From positions 16,253 through 80,252 of the forward strand of contig JAITUU010000003.1 in assembly GCA_031286165.1 (NCBI GenBank): a stretch of DNA of 64,000 bases, written 5' to 3'. A program made the translations under genes and the position numbers. This stretch comes from Bacteroidales bacterium. Lineage in GTDB: Bacteria; Bacteroidota; Bacteroidia; Bacteroidales; UBA1715. The notes under the pieces were generated by a model. That model had not been told where the DNA came from. It did not search any database and saw nothing but the letters and a program-made list of their open reading frames with translations. Positions 10,292 through 19,629 of the stretch are shown here, piece after piece. The number at the start of each line of letters is the position of its first letter. Positions within the stretch are counted from its first letter, which is position 1.

Positions 10292-12419
10292 AGAATTAGC
10301 AAAACGATACCTCTTGATTTTCATTCTCATTGCTGCCTTTGGAGTGGGCATAGTGGTGAGAGTGATTTCCATACAATTCTTCTCGGAAGAAGGGAGCGAA
10401 TTGCGCGAAGCCGCCAAACAGGTGAACAACAAAAAAATAGAACCCACACGCGGTATTATTTACTCGCACGATGGCAAAGAATTGGCTATTTCGGTGCCGC
10501 AATACATAGTGTATTTCGATTATAGAACCATAAAAAAAGACAGTATTTTTGAAAACAACAAACGCGCTCTTGCCGATAGTCTGGCGCGAATGTTTGCCTA
10601 TCAAGGAAAATCAAAAACCTACTACCTCAATTTGCTTGAAAAAGCAAAAAAACAAAAAAAACTTGTGCGCCTGCACGATGGCTACATAGATTACGACAAA
10701 CGCAATCGCATTAAAAATTTCCCGATTTTAGAATACGGCGAATTTAAAGGCGGGCTGAATATTCAATCCTTTTTCGACCGCGCTTATCCTTACGGCGAAA
10801 TTGCCCTGCGCACCATTGGCAACTTTAAAAAAGATGTGCGCGAAAGTGAATACGGGCTGGAACGAACTTTTCACGATGAACTTTCGGGCAAAGAAGTACT
10901 TGTGGATTCACTCGTGAAAGGCGACAAACCGCCGCACGCAATAGATGGCTACGACATTGTAACCAATTTAGATGTGGGTATTCAAAGTATTGTGCACGAA
11001 GAATTGCTCAAATCACTGCAAAAATTGAAAGCCGAATGGGGTTGCGCTATTGTAATGGAAACAAAAACAGGCGCAATTCTTGCCGTTTCTAACCTTTCGC
11101 TCAATCCGCACAATGCCGCCGACAGCAATTATTACGAAACAATTAAAAATTTCGCCGTAGCCGAGCGCAAAGACCCCGGTTCTACCATAAAACTCCCATC
11201 GCTCATGATTGCTCTTGCCGATGGCGTGATTCAGTTAGACGACACCATTCGCATACGCACTTCAAACGGCGACTACACCTATCGCTACGGAGGCGTGGAA
11301 ACTCACGTGCGCGACTGGGATTGGAAATTACAACCCAATATGGATAAACGACTTACCGTAATGGAAGCCTTTGCCCACTCATCGAATTTGGGTGTAAGCA
11401 AAGTGATTTTCGATAATTATGTGAGCCACAAAAAAAGCGAAGATTTTTACAAACGCTTGAAATCTATGGGGCTTGATAAAAAAACCGGTATAGACCTGCT
11501 GGGCGAACCCGAACCGGGAATTAAAGAATTTGCAAAATGGGACGGCGGCACCCTCATTCAAATGAGTTACGGCTACGAAATGGCTCTCACGCCGCTGCAA
11601 ATTCTTACGTTTTACAACGCCGTGGCAAATGACGGAAAAATGATGAAACCCTACTTGGTAAGTCAAATAAAAAACGGCAGTGAAGTGGTAAAAAAATACA
11701 AACCTACGGTGCTCAATGCTTCGATTTGCAACACTCGCACGCTGGAACTCGCCAAACAACTCCTGCGCAGCGTAATAGAAACCGACATGGGAACCGCCAA
11801 AGCAATTCGCAGCAAATACTACAACATAGCTGGAAAAACCGGTTCGGCACAAACCTATATAGAAAAACTCAAAAGTTACGATGGCAACGTTATTCGCGGT
11901 TCGTTCTGCGGCTATTTCCCTGCCGAATCACCCAAATACACCTGCATAGTGGTTATTCAAGGAGCGCAATACGCCATGCCGGTGGGTGGCGGTACTGCGG
12001 CACACTGTTTCCGTAAAATTTCCGACCGCATTTATTTCTCCGACCACGAATTGCGCAATCAAATGACCGCCGATACCGGGCAATTTGTGCAAATTCCGCA
12101 AACATTCAACGGCTACAAACGCGATTTTGCCCATATTCTTACTTCACTCGGATTGAGCAACAGCACATTGCCTTATGGCGATTGGATTGCCACCATTGTA
12201 GAAGAAGATAGCATATCATACTCCGCGCTGCACGTACCCAATAAAGAAGATAAAAAAACACCGAAACTCATAGGAATGGGAATGCGCGATGCGGTGTATA
12301 TAGCCGAAAATACCGGACTCAAAGTAAAATGTACAGGCTATGGAAAAGTAGTGGCGCAATCCATTACTCCCGGCACACCCACCCAAAATTACCGAGAAAT
12401 AACACTTGAACTGCGATAA
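10278..12419 (+). CDS. ftsI: Septal peptidoglycan transpeptidase (PBP3/FtsI) with PASTA domain
   Basis: The protein has 713 residues. It cross-links septal peptidoglycan in the periplasm together with FtsW. There is one N-terminal membrane anchor (residues 10-30), then a pedestal domain with TRGIIYSHDG and YGLERTFHDELSG. The transpeptidase domain has all three active-site motifs: S302-TIK (PGSTIKL), S368-SN and K520-TG. The C-terminus (about residue 655 on) is a single PASTA domain (KTPKLIGMGMRDAVYIAENTGLKV), a feature shared by Bacteroidetes FtsI and Gram-positive PBP2x. The start overlaps ftsL by 14 bp. Confidence 0.96.
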   Translation: MDISKELAKRYLLIFILIAAFGVGIVVRVISIQFFSEEGSELREAAKQVNNKKIEPTRGIIYSHDGKELAISVPQYIVYFDYRTIKKDSIFENNKRALADSLARMFAYQGKSKTYYLNLLEKAKKQKKLVRLHDGYIDYDKRNRIKNFPILEYGEFKGGLNIQSFFDRAYPYGEIALRTIGNFKKDVRESEYGLERTFHDELSGKEVLVDSLVKGDKPPHAIDGYDIVTNLDVGIQSIVHEELLKSLQKLKAEWGCAIVMETKTGAILAVSNLSLNPHNAADSNYYETIKNFAVAERKDPGSTIKLPSLMIALADGVIQLDDTIRIRTSNGDYTYRYGGVETHVRDWDWKLQPNMDKRLTVMEAFAHSSNLGVSKVIFDNYVSHKKSEDFYKRLKSMGLDKKTGIDLLGEPEPGIKEFAKWDGGTLIQMSYGYEMALTPLQILTFYNAVANDGKMMKPYLVSQIKNGSEVVKKYKPTVLNASICNTRTLELAKQLLRSVIETDMGTAKAIRSKYYNIAGKTGSAQTYIEKLKSYDGNVIRGSFCGYFPAESPKYTCIVVIQGAQYAMPVGGGTAAHCFRKISDRIYFSDHELRNQMTADTGQFVQIPQTFNGYKRDFAHILTSLGLSNSTLPYGDWIATIVEEDSISYSALHVPNKEDKKTPKLIGMGMRDAVYIAENTGLKVKCTGYGKVVAQSITPGTPTQNYREITLELR

Positions 12420-12420
12420 C

Positions 12421-13884
12421 ATGAAAACTCTACACACACTCATAGAACAATGCGAAGTATTGCACACAGTGGGCAATGCAAGCATAGAAATTTGCGGCAT
12501 AGAAACAAATTCCCGCGCAGTATTGGCACAATATGTATTTGTAGCGCGGCGCGGCGTAGCAGTTGATGGTCACTCCTTTATTCACAATGCCATAGAAAAC
12601 GGCGCAACTGCCATAGTGTGCGAAGAACTTCCTGCGGAAATTAATCCTGCCGTGTGCTACGTGCAAGTAAAAAATTCCTCGATAGCCTGCGGCGAACTTT
12701 TGAAAGCATTGTACAACATAGATTTCTCAAAACTCAAAGTAGTGGGTGTTACCGGCACCAACGGAAAAACCACCACCGCTACACTATTATACAAAGTATA
12801 TACTCAACTTGGGCATCGCTGCGCACTACTTTCTACTGTGTGTAATTATATAGGCAGCGAAAAATTGGAAGCAACGCACACCACTCCCGATAGCGTGCAA
12901 CTTTACAAACTTTTCCACGCCATGCAGCAAGCGCAGTGCTCACACTGCTTTATGGAAGTGAGTTCACACGCCATTCATCAGCATCGCATCAGCGGTATTG
13001 ATTTTGCCGGAGCCATTTTTACCAACCTCACGCAAGACCATTTGGATTATCACAAAACCTTTCCGGAATATTTGAAAGTAAAAAAATCCTTCTTCGACAA
13101 TCTTTCTGCTTCGGCATTTGCGCTGGTGAATAACGACGACAAAAACGCTATGGTGATGTTGCAAAACACTCGCGCAAAAAAATACACCTATTCGCTCAAA
13201 AGCATGAGTGATTTTAAATGCAAAATAGTGGAAAGCCACATAGGAAGTACGCTACTGCAAATAGACGGCGTGGAAGTATGGACAAAATTCATAGGAACGT
13301 TCAATGCGTATAACCTACTGAGTGTGTATGCCGCATCGCTGCTTTTGGGGGCAGGAAAAGAAGGCATATTACAAATTATAAGCACCCTTTCGCCGGTGGA
13401 AGGTCGCACGCAATTTTATAGAAACGCCGCAGGACTTACCGCAGTAATTGATTATGCACACACACCCGATGCGCTTGAAAATATTTTGAGTACACTCAAA
13501 AAACTCTGCACCGGCGAAAGCAAACTCATTACCGTAGTAGGCGCAGGCGGCAATCGCGACACCACAAAACGTCCGCTTATGGGTGCAGCAGCAGCGCAGT
13601 GGAGCGATATGGTAATTCTCACCAGCGACAATCCGCGCGATGAAAATCCTTCGTGTATTGCTATGCAAATGTTGGAAGGAATTGCTCCCGAAGAACGCCA
13701 AAAAGTACTCACCATACTCGACCGCAAAGAAGCAATTCGCACCGCTACCATGTTTGCAAAACCTGCCGACATTATTCTCATTGCCGGGAAAGGACACGAA
13801 ACATATCAAGAAATTTTGGGCGTAAAACATCACTTTGACGACAAAGAAGTGGTGCAGGAAGTATTCAATATACCAATATACTAA
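12421..13884 (+). CDS. murE: UDP-MurNAc-L-Ala-D-Glu:meso-DAP ligase MurE
   Basis: The protein has 487 residues from the ATG at 12421, 1 bp after the ftsI stop. An in-frame TTG at 12406 is possible but would overlap ftsI. MurE adds the third amino acid of the stem peptide in the cytoplasm. The Mur ligase motifs are present: VTGTNGKTTTATLL for ATP, the TTPDS segment, EVSSHAIHQHRI, NLTQDHLDYH and the C-terminal ATP-side SDNPRDE. D403-N-P-R406 is the motif that recognises meso-diaminopimelate; lysine-adding enzymes have a different sequence there. This agrees with dapL at 60365-61591. Confidence 0.96.
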   Translation: MKTLHTLIEQCEVLHTVGNASIEICGIETNSRAVLAQYVFVARRGVAVDGHSFIHNAIENGATAIVCEELPAEINPAVCYVQVKNSSIACGELLKALYNIDFSKLKVVGVTGTNGKTTTATLLYKVYTQLGHRCALLSTVCNYIGSEKLEATHTTPDSVQLYKLFHAMQQAQCSHCFMEVSSHAIHQHRISGIDFAGAIFTNLTQDHLDYHKTFPEYLKVKKSFFDNLSASAFALVNNDDKNAMVMLQNTRAKKYTYSLKSMSDFKCKIVESHIGSTLLQIDGVEVWTKFIGTFNAYNLLSVYAASLLLGAGKEGILQIISTLSPVEGRTQFYRNAAGLTAVIDYAHTPDALENILSTLKKLCTGESKLITVVGAGGNRDTTKRPLMGAAAAQWSDMVILTSDNPRDENPSCIAMQMLEGIAPEERQKVLTILDRKEAIRTATMFAKPADIILIAGKGHETYQEILGVKHHFDDKEVVQEVFNIPIY

Positions 13885-13898
13885 TACGACAATATGCT

Positions 13899-13933
13899 AA
13901 TTAACAATTAATCATTAACAATTAACAATTAGA
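13899..13933 (+). repeat. Five AATTAAC-type heptads before mraY
   Basis: Consecutive 7-mers read AATTAAC, AATTAAT, CATTAAC, AATTAAC, AATTAGA and end 3 bp before the mraY ATG. It is one of several arrays of 7- or 8-bp period in this window, each with a different unit. Confidence 0.7.
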
Positions 13934-13936
13934 AAA

Positions 13937-15187
13937 ATGCTCTACTATATATCAACCATATTGCATCAATACAACATACCCGGCATGGGCGTATTTGAGT
14001 ATCTCACCTTCCGCACTGCGGCAGCATTTATTACATCGCTCATTATCACCATTATTTTCGGAAAATACGTAATTCAATTTTTGCAAAAAAAACAAATGGG
14101 CGAAATAGTGCGCGATTTGGGTTTAGAAGGGCAAATGCAAAAAAAAGGCACGCCAACTATGGGCGGCGTGCTCATTTTGGGCGCAATCGTTATTCCTACC
14201 CTGCTTTTTGCCAAACTTACCAATGTGTATATTCTTCTTCTGCTTTTCACCACCGTATGGTTCGGTTGCGTGGGTTTTGCCGATGATTATTTAAAAAAAA
14301 TGAAGGGCAATAAAGACGGACTTGCCGGAAAATGGAAAATTGTGGCTCAGGTAATTCTTGGTTTGTGCGTAGGTTTAACCCTGTATTTGAGCAGCGATGT
14401 GGTAATAGTAAAAAATACTGCTGCGCGAAACATTCGCGAAACACAGCAAAACGAACATTACACAGACGATAGCGTAGAACAATCGCGTATTCAACGCTTT
14501 GGCGAAAAATCCACCAAAACCACCATACCATTTTTGAAAAACAATGAATTCGACTACAAATGGTTTGTGAGTTTTATGGGCGACCGCGCACAAATGTTTG
14601 CATGGATAGTGTTCGTTATAGCCGTCATATTTATAACCACCGCCGTAAGCAATGGCGTGAACCTTACCGATGGTTTAGACGGACTTGCCGCAGGAACTAC
14701 GGCAATCGTGGGTGTGGTGCTGGGAGTGCTCGCCTATCTTTCGGGTAATATTTTCTATGCCGACTACCTCAACATTATGTACATTCCCCATTCGGGCGAA
14801 ATGGTGGTATTTGCCGGCGCATTTATAGGTGCCACGCTGGGATTTTTGTGGTACAATTCCTATCCCGCGCAAGTATTTATGGGCGACACGGGCAGTTTGG
14901 CGTTGGGCGGCATTATAGCCGTATTTGCCATTCTTATTCGCAAAGAACTGCTGCTGCCCATTTTGTGCGGTATTTTCTTCATGGAAAGTCTTTCGGTAAT
15001 TATGCAAGTAAGTTGGTTCAAACACACCAAAAAGAAATACGGCGAAGGCAGGCGCATTTTCCTCATGACCCCCTTTCACCACCATTTTCAGAAAAAAGGA
15101 ATGCCCGAATCGCGCATCGTTGCCCGATTTTGGATTATTGCCCTGTTGCTCGGTGCCTGCGCTTTGATTACTTTAAAATTGAGATAA
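13937..15187 (+). CDS. mraY: Phospho-MurNAc-pentapeptide translocase MraY
   Basis: The protein has 416 residues and about ten membrane segments. MraY transfers phospho-MurNAc-pentapeptide to undecaprenyl phosphate, making lipid I at the inner face of the membrane. Diagnostic segments are [13 protein letters not shown], the catalytic aspartates of [35 protein letters not shown] and the histidine-rich [13 protein letters not shown] loop of about 45 polar residues ([17 protein letters not shown] to KNNEFDYK) separates membrane segments, as in other Bacteroidetes MraY proteins. The gene directly downstream in most dcw clusters is murD; here about 7 kb of secreted-protein genes intervene. Confidence 0.97.
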   Translation: MLYYISTILHQYNIPGMGVFEYLTFRTAAAFITSLIITIIFGKYVIQFLQKKQMGEIVRDLGLEGQMQKKGTPTMGGVLILGAIVIPTLLFAKLTNVYILLLLFTTVWFGCVGFADDYLKKMKGNKDGLAGKWKIVAQVILGLCVGLTLYLSSDVVIVKNTAARNIRETQQNEHYTDDSVEQSRIQRFGEKSTKTTIPFLKNNEFDYKWFVSFMGDRAQMFAWIVFVIAVIFITTAVSNGVNLTDGLDGLAAGTTAIVGVVLGVLAYLSGNIFYADYLNIMYIPHSGEMVVFAGAFIGATLGFLWYNSYPAQVFMGDTGSLALGGIIAVFAILIRKELLLPILCGIFFMESLSVIMQVSWFKHTKKKYGEGRRIFLMTPFHHHFQKKGMPESRIVARFWIIALLLGACALITLKLR

Positions 15188-15202
15188 TGTAAAAATAGAA
15201 TT

Positions 15203-15262
15203 ATGAAAATTGAGGAATTGACTTTGTATGTTATTCAACAGCAAGAAGAAATACAACTTTAA
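15203..15262 (+). pseudogene. 3' relic of a tail-like repeat protein gene
   Basis: A 19-codon frame reads MKIEELTLYVIQQQEEIQL. It corresponds to the C-terminal coiled coil of the 331-residue protein at 18245-19240 (KKIEELTLYIIHQQEELQK), and the DNA around it matches as well. It is followed at almost the same spacing by the first lipoprotein gene, just as the full gene is followed by the second lipoprotein gene. I infer that the whole tail-lipoprotein-protease unit was duplicated and the first tail gene was later deleted except for its end. Confidence 0.75.
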
Positions 15263-15283
15263 AAAAACAAATACAGAAGTAAT

Positions 15284-15634
15284 ATGAAACAAAATATTTT
15301 AAAAATAGGAATCCTTTTATTCGTTTTCACAACACTATTTAGTGCTTGTAAAAAACAGAAAGAAGACCTTTTAGTAGGAAATACGTATATCGAAACATTT
15401 CCCATAAAAAATGGATATGCAATACATTTTATTGATAGAGAAAGACTTACTATTACAAGAGAAGAAGATGATATAGACACAATAACATATAAAATACAAA
15501 GAAAAAAAATTATTTGGAGGAGCGTGCAACATTACTTTCGCATAATCAATAGAAATAAATTTGAAATAGGCTATCTCCGTCCGTATATTCCTGAAGAATA
15601 TCCGGGCAATATGATTTTTGAAAAAGTAAAATAA
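15284..15634 (+). CDS. Small lipoprotein, copy 1
   Basis: The protein has 116 residues with a lipoprotein signal peptide (KIGILLFVFTTLFSAC, Cys at about 22). The mature part has no family I recognise. It is the paralogue of the lipoprotein at 19242-19613. Both share LLVGNTYIETFP after the lipid anchor and an identical last 20 residues (YLRPYIPEEYPGNMIFEKVK), with a diverged centre. Both lie directly upstream of a subtilisin gene (here 6 bp away), which suggests a shared role, for example as chaperone, inhibitor or surface partner of the protease. That role is inference. Confidence 0.75.
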   Translation: MKQNILKIGILLFVFTTLFSACKKQKEDLLVGNTYIETFPIKNGYAIHFIDRERLTITREEDDIDTITYKIQRKKIIWRSVQHYFRIINRNKFEIGYLRPYIPEEYPGNMIFEKVK

Positions 15635-15640
15635 TTTTGT

Positions 15641-18238
15641 ATGAAGAAAGGTTTTTTAATAATTAGTTTGACCATATTTTTTAGTCTGTTTTTAAAAGCA
15701 CAAGAACAGAGTGGGGATTTTTATTATTATTTTGACAAAAAAGTTTTTCTACAACAAAGAACAGATAAACTCTTTCTCAAATTTACACAAGATGCTGATG
15801 CGGAACAGGTACGTTCTATAATTAACAATAATAAATCTTTAAAAACAAAATCTGACACATATTTAGAAAGAAGTCCTCTGCGTGTTGTTATTCTTGACAA
15901 TAAAGAAAAAAAACAAATTTCGCCCAACATTATAGAGTCTCTTAAAACAAACAAAGAAGTTGTTTCCGCAACATTTCTATTAGAAAATAAAGATAGTTTA
16001 TTGATAGGTCTTACAGATGAGTTTATTGTAAAATTCAAAGAAACAACATCGTATGAGCAACTACAACGATTAGCAGACCAATACGAATGTACAATAGGAA
16101 AAGAAAATCAATTTGAAAAAGGAGAATTTATAATATCTGTTTCAAAAAAGTCGAAGTTTAACGCTATGCAAACAGCAAACCTATTTCAAGAAACAAGTCT
16201 TTTTGAATATTCATCTCCTAATTTTATTTTCTTCAACATTTTCCATTCAAACGACACATTTTTTGACCAACAATGGGGATTGAAAAATACCGGACAAGGA
16301 AGTGGTACTTCGGGAATAGACATTAAAGCAGAACAAGCGTGGAATATAACAAAAGGGAATCCTAATATACGAATTGCAGTAATTGATGAAGGTGTTGATT
16401 TAACGCATCCCGATTTGAAAGCAAATTTATTGCCGGGTTTTGATGCTACGGGACAAAATTCCGGTGGTGCTCCCACAAAAAGTTATGAAAATCATGGAAC
16501 TGCTTGTGCCGGTATTATTGGTGCAATACAAAATAATGGCAAAGGTATTAGTGGAGTTGCTCCTAATTGCAAAATAATTCCTATACATGTTTCTTTTGAC
16601 AATATGGCTTCTGCAAATTGGTTTGCAAACGCAATTCGGTGGGCTTGGCAAAATGGAGCGGATGTAATTAGTAATTCTTGGCATTGTGATAGTGTTTCAA
16701 TCATTACAAATGCCATAAACAATGCTATTTCACAAGGAAGAGAGGGAAAAGGTTGTGTTGTAGTATTTGCTGCGGGAAATAATAATGTTACTGCGGTAAA
16801 TTATCCGGCATATTTGCCAAATGTAATTGCAGTAGGAGCAATATCGCCCTGTGGCTCTCGAAAACGCAGTAGTAAAAACAAATTAGAGGTAAATATAGGA
16901 GTCCAAACAGATATTGATGGGGTTTCGTGTGATGGAGAAGCATGGTGGGGAAGTAATTATGGTTCCGCATTAGATGTCATGGCTCCGGGCGTGAGTATTT
17001 ATACCACCGACAGAACAGGTAATGCCGGATATAATGCAACAGATTATAAAACAAATTTTAATGGCACTTCTGCTGCGTGTCCATTTGTCGCAGGTATTGC
17101 AGCCTTAGTGCTTTCTGTCAATCCATGCTTAACACAACAAGAAGTTCGTAACTGCATAGAAATGAGTTGTGAAAAAGTTGGACCATATTGTTATAGCACA
17201 ACATCAGGCAGGTCAAATGGTTCGTGGAACAACCAAATGGGGTATGGATTGGTAAATGCTTATAAAGCAGTACTATATGCTCATAGTTCACAAACTCATA
17301 ATTTTAGTAATATAACAGGTAATACATATGGCGGTGCTACGAATAATTATCAATTTGTAACATCACAAAGTTCTTGTGCATTAGTACCAGGAGTTTTCAA
17401 TGTTAAACGAACAGAAGTAAGAGCAACGATATCGTATCTATATACTCCTGCCCCAATTGTTGTGGGTACAGCCAATGGTTTTTCAGCAGCAAGTCCGAAT
17501 AATACCAAACAATACATTGGCGTAGTTAGTATTTCGGAAACATCTGCAACAGTAAATACCTATGTGTATGAAGGATTTAACGTTTTAGGACAAAATTTAG
17601 GTTGGTTTCCTTGTTCTCCATCTAATGTGAAATTTAATTTCAAAATATTGAGTGGTTTTGATAATGATTTATATATTCAAAATAGAAACGAAACCGGCAC
17701 AGCATCATATCAAGCAATAAACACTATTTCCTCAGGAAATTACACAATAAAAAGTGGCGCGAATGTAACATTTCATGCAGGGAAAAGCATTACACTTTCC
17801 GAAGGTTTTAAAGCAGAAGCAGGTTCCTCGTTCAAAGCATACGTCGAGCCATATTTTTCATGTACATTTTCATTAAAATCAGCACCCGCAACTGCTGACA
17901 CAGATTCACTACCTTTTATAACTGATTTTAGTGTAGAAAAATCAACTCTGATAGAACAAGAAGTAACAGAATTAGAAAAATCACACTTCAAACTCTATCC
18001 CAATCCCACAACAAACAATATAACCATTGAATATCAATTACCCAATAGTGCCGAAAATGTAGAGATTGTGATACATGACAATAACGGAAGACTTGTGTAT
18101 AAACTCAACAATACTATATCTCACGAGTCTGGTGTTTACACACTTTCATTGCAAACAGTAAACTTACCTACCGGAACATACATTTGCACCTTAAAAACCA
18201 ACAAACAAATATTTACAGAAAAATTCATAAAACAATAA
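15641..18238 (+). CDS. Subtilisin-like S8 protease with T9SS sorting tail, copy 1
   Basis: The protein has 865 residues with a signal peptide (MKKGFLIISLTIFFSLFLKAQ). An N-terminal propeptide region (to about 200) precedes the S8 domain. The catalytic triad is complete: D249 (AVIDEG), H285 (NHGTACAG) and S477 (GTSAACPF). A 25-residue segment rich in basic residues and Cys (CGSRKRSSKNK...CDGEAWWG) lies before the serine and is absent from copy 2. Next come a conserved domain of unknown function, a stretch with SGANVTFHAGKSITLSEGF like the coat-hanger stacks of secreted Bacteroidetes proteins, and a type A sorting domain (KLYPNPTTNNITIEY...LPTGTYICTLK). It should be exported by T9SS and act on or outside the cell surface. 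Substrate unknown. Confidence 0.9.
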   Translation: MKKGFLIISLTIFFSLFLKAQEQSGDFYYYFDKKVFLQQRTDKLFLKFTQDADAEQVRSIINNNKSLKTKSDTYLERSPLRVVILDNKEKKQISPNIIESLKTNKEVVSATFLLENKDSLLIGLTDEFIVKFKETTSYEQLQRLADQYECTIGKENQFEKGEFIISVSKKSKFNAMQTANLFQETSLFEYSSPNFIFFNIFHSNDTFFDQQWGLKNTGQGSGTSGIDIKAEQAWNITKGNPNIRIAVIDEGVDLTHPDLKANLLPGFDATGQNSGGAPTKSYENHGTACAGIIGAIQNNGKGISGVAPNCKIIPIHVSFDNMASANWFANAIRWAWQNGADVISNSWHCDSVSIITNAINNAISQGREGKGCVVVFAAGNNNVTAVNYPAYLPNVIAVGAISPCGSRKRSSKNKLEVNIGVQTDIDGVSCDGEAWWGSNYGSALDVMAPGVSIYTTDRTGNAGYNATDYKTNFNGTSAACPFVAGIAALVLSVNPCLTQQEVRNCIEMSCEKVGPYCYSTTSGRSNGSWNNQMGYGLVNAYKAVLYAHSSQTHNFSNITGNTYGGATNNYQFVTSQSSCALVPGVFNVKRTEVRATISYLYTPAPIVVGTANGFSAASPNNTKQYIGVVSISETSATVNTYVYEGFNVLGQNLGWFPCSPSNVKFNFKILSGFDNDLYIQNRNETGTASYQAINTISSGNYTIKSGANVTFHAGKSITLSEGFKAEAGSSFKAYVEPYFSCTFSLKSAPATADTDSLPFITDFSVEKSTLIEQEVTELEKSHFKLYPNPTTNNITIEYQLPNSAENVEIVIHDNNGRLVYKLNNTISHESGVYTLSLQTVNLPTGTYICTLKTNKQIFTEKFIKQ

Positions 18239-18244
18239 AACTCC

Positions 18245-19240
18245 ATGAAGCAACAATTACAACACCTCGCAATTTTTCTAATTTTCAGTTGCATATCTTT
18301 TGCAAATTTTGCGCAAAATGCACAGTGGATTTACACGACAAGTTCTGCAACGCTTAATCCTACTTCTGCTAATGTAGGAATTGGTAATAGTGCCGATAAT
18401 AAAGCAAAATTACTATTGAGCAACTCAACATCGGCAACAGATACTCTTTTTAGTATGCGTTCTTTATTGAAAAATTCCAATCAAACATCTGCATATCCTG
18501 TATATGGTTTGTATGCCGAAAATAGCAATATATCAAAAACAGGTTCGCTCTATGGTGCTTATTTAAAAAACACACAACTTAGTGCCGGACAGGCTACCTC
18601 AAAGCCATTATATGGATTATATCTTGATAATTTGAACAATGCGTATAGTAGTACAACCTACGGAATTTATTCAAAAAATGTTGGAGGTAATTATAGTGGA
18701 AGTGTGTATGGATTATATTCAAATAATACAATGGGTGGTTATTCAGGAACAATATATGGAATTTATTCTGCCAATACATCAACAGCAAGTAGCGGAAGTG
18801 TATATGGTGTGTATTCAAATGTTTCCGGAACAAAAGTTGAAACTTCTTATTCAGGTTATTTCACAGGAGGAAAACTTGTGGTTATGAATGGAAATGTTGG
18901 TATCGGCTACTCCAATCCTACCGTTCCTCTCGATGTAAACGGCATTATTCGTGCACACGAAGTAAAAATATGCCTCTCGCAAGGTTGTGATTATGTATTT
19001 GAAAATAATTACAATCTTATGCCATTAAGTGTATTAAGTACCTTTGTAAAAACCAATAAACACCTACCCGAAATTGCACCTGCTGCCGAAATGGAAAGCG
19101 AAGGAATTAATGTGAGCGAAATGAACGCACTATTATTGAAAAAAATCGAGGAACTGACCTTGTATATTATTCATCAACAGGAAGAATTGCAAAAGCAAAA
19201 CGCCGAAATAGAACTATTAAAAACAAAAATACAGAATTAA
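18245..19240 (+). CDS. Secreted tail-like repeat protein with C-terminal coiled coil
   Basis: The protein has 331 residues with a signal peptide ending FANFAQ. Residues of about 80-215 contain seven YGxY-type repeats (YGLYAEN, YGAYLKN, YGLYLDN, YGIYSKN, YGLYSNN, YGIYSAN, YGVYSN), spaced about 16-20 residues and rich in Ser, Gly and Thr, likely a beta-stacked fibre. Then NVGIGYSNPTVPLDVNG, a segment common at the end of phage-tail-like Bacteroidetes proteins, and YNLMPLSVL.TFVKTNKHLPEI, and finally a coiled coil (LLKKIEELTLYIIHQQEEL). It lacks the peptidase core of S74 chaperones. No T9SS tail is seen. It starts 6 bp after the first protease gene and ends 1 bp before the second lipoprotein gene. 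Confidence 0.75.
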   Translation: MKQQLQHLAIFLIFSCISFANFAQNAQWIYTTSSATLNPTSANVGIGNSADNKAKLLLSNSTSATDTLFSMRSLLKNSNQTSAYPVYGLYAENSNISKTGSLYGAYLKNTQLSAGQATSKPLYGLYLDNLNNAYSSTTYGIYSKNVGGNYSGSVYGLYSNNTMGGYSGTIYGIYSANTSTASSGSVYGVYSNVSGTKVETSYSGYFTGGKLVVMNGNVGIGYSNPTVPLDVNGIIRAHEVKICLSQGCDYVFENNYNLMPLSVLSTFVKTNKHLPEIAPAAEMESEGINVSEMNALLLKKIEELTLYIIHQQEELQKQNAEIELLKTKIQN

Positions 19241-19241
19241 T

Positions 19242-19613
19242 ATGACTCGAAATATTTTAAAAACAGGAATCTTTTTGATTGTTTTTGCAACACTATTCAG
19301 TACTTGTCAAAAGCAAAAAGAAGAACTTTTAGTAGGAAATACCTATATTGAAACATTTCCTCAGAACAATTCCACAACAATACATTTCATTGATAATGAA
19401 ATACTCACGATTAAACAAGGTGATTATCAAGATACATATAAATACAAGATACGAAAAAGGAAAATTACTCTAACAAATATTGAATCTTTGCCGGGATATG
19501 TGTTTGAATTTTATTTCCATATAATCAATAGAAATAAATTTGAAATCGGTTACCTCCGCCCATATATTCCCGAAGAATATCCGGGTAATATGATTTTTGA
19601 AAAAGTAAAATAA
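19242..19613 (+). CDS. Small lipoprotein, copy 2
   Basis: The protein has 123 residues with a lipoprotein signal peptide (FLIVFATLFSTC). It is the paralogue of the lipoprotein at 15284-15634: the start after the Cys (QKQKEELLVGNTYIETFP) and the last 20 residues are the same, while the middle differs and is 7 residues longer. It begins 1 bp after the tail-like gene and is followed by protease copy 2 after 16 bp, so it is probably translated from the same message. Function unknown. Confidence 0.75.
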   Translation: MTRNILKTGIFLIVFATLFSTCQKQKEELLVGNTYIETFPQNNSTTIHFIDNEILTIKQGDYQDTYKYKIRKRKITLTNIESLPGYVFEFYFHIINRNKFEIGYLRPYIPEEYPGNMIFEKVK

Positions 19614-19629
19614 TTTATATTTTAAAGGG

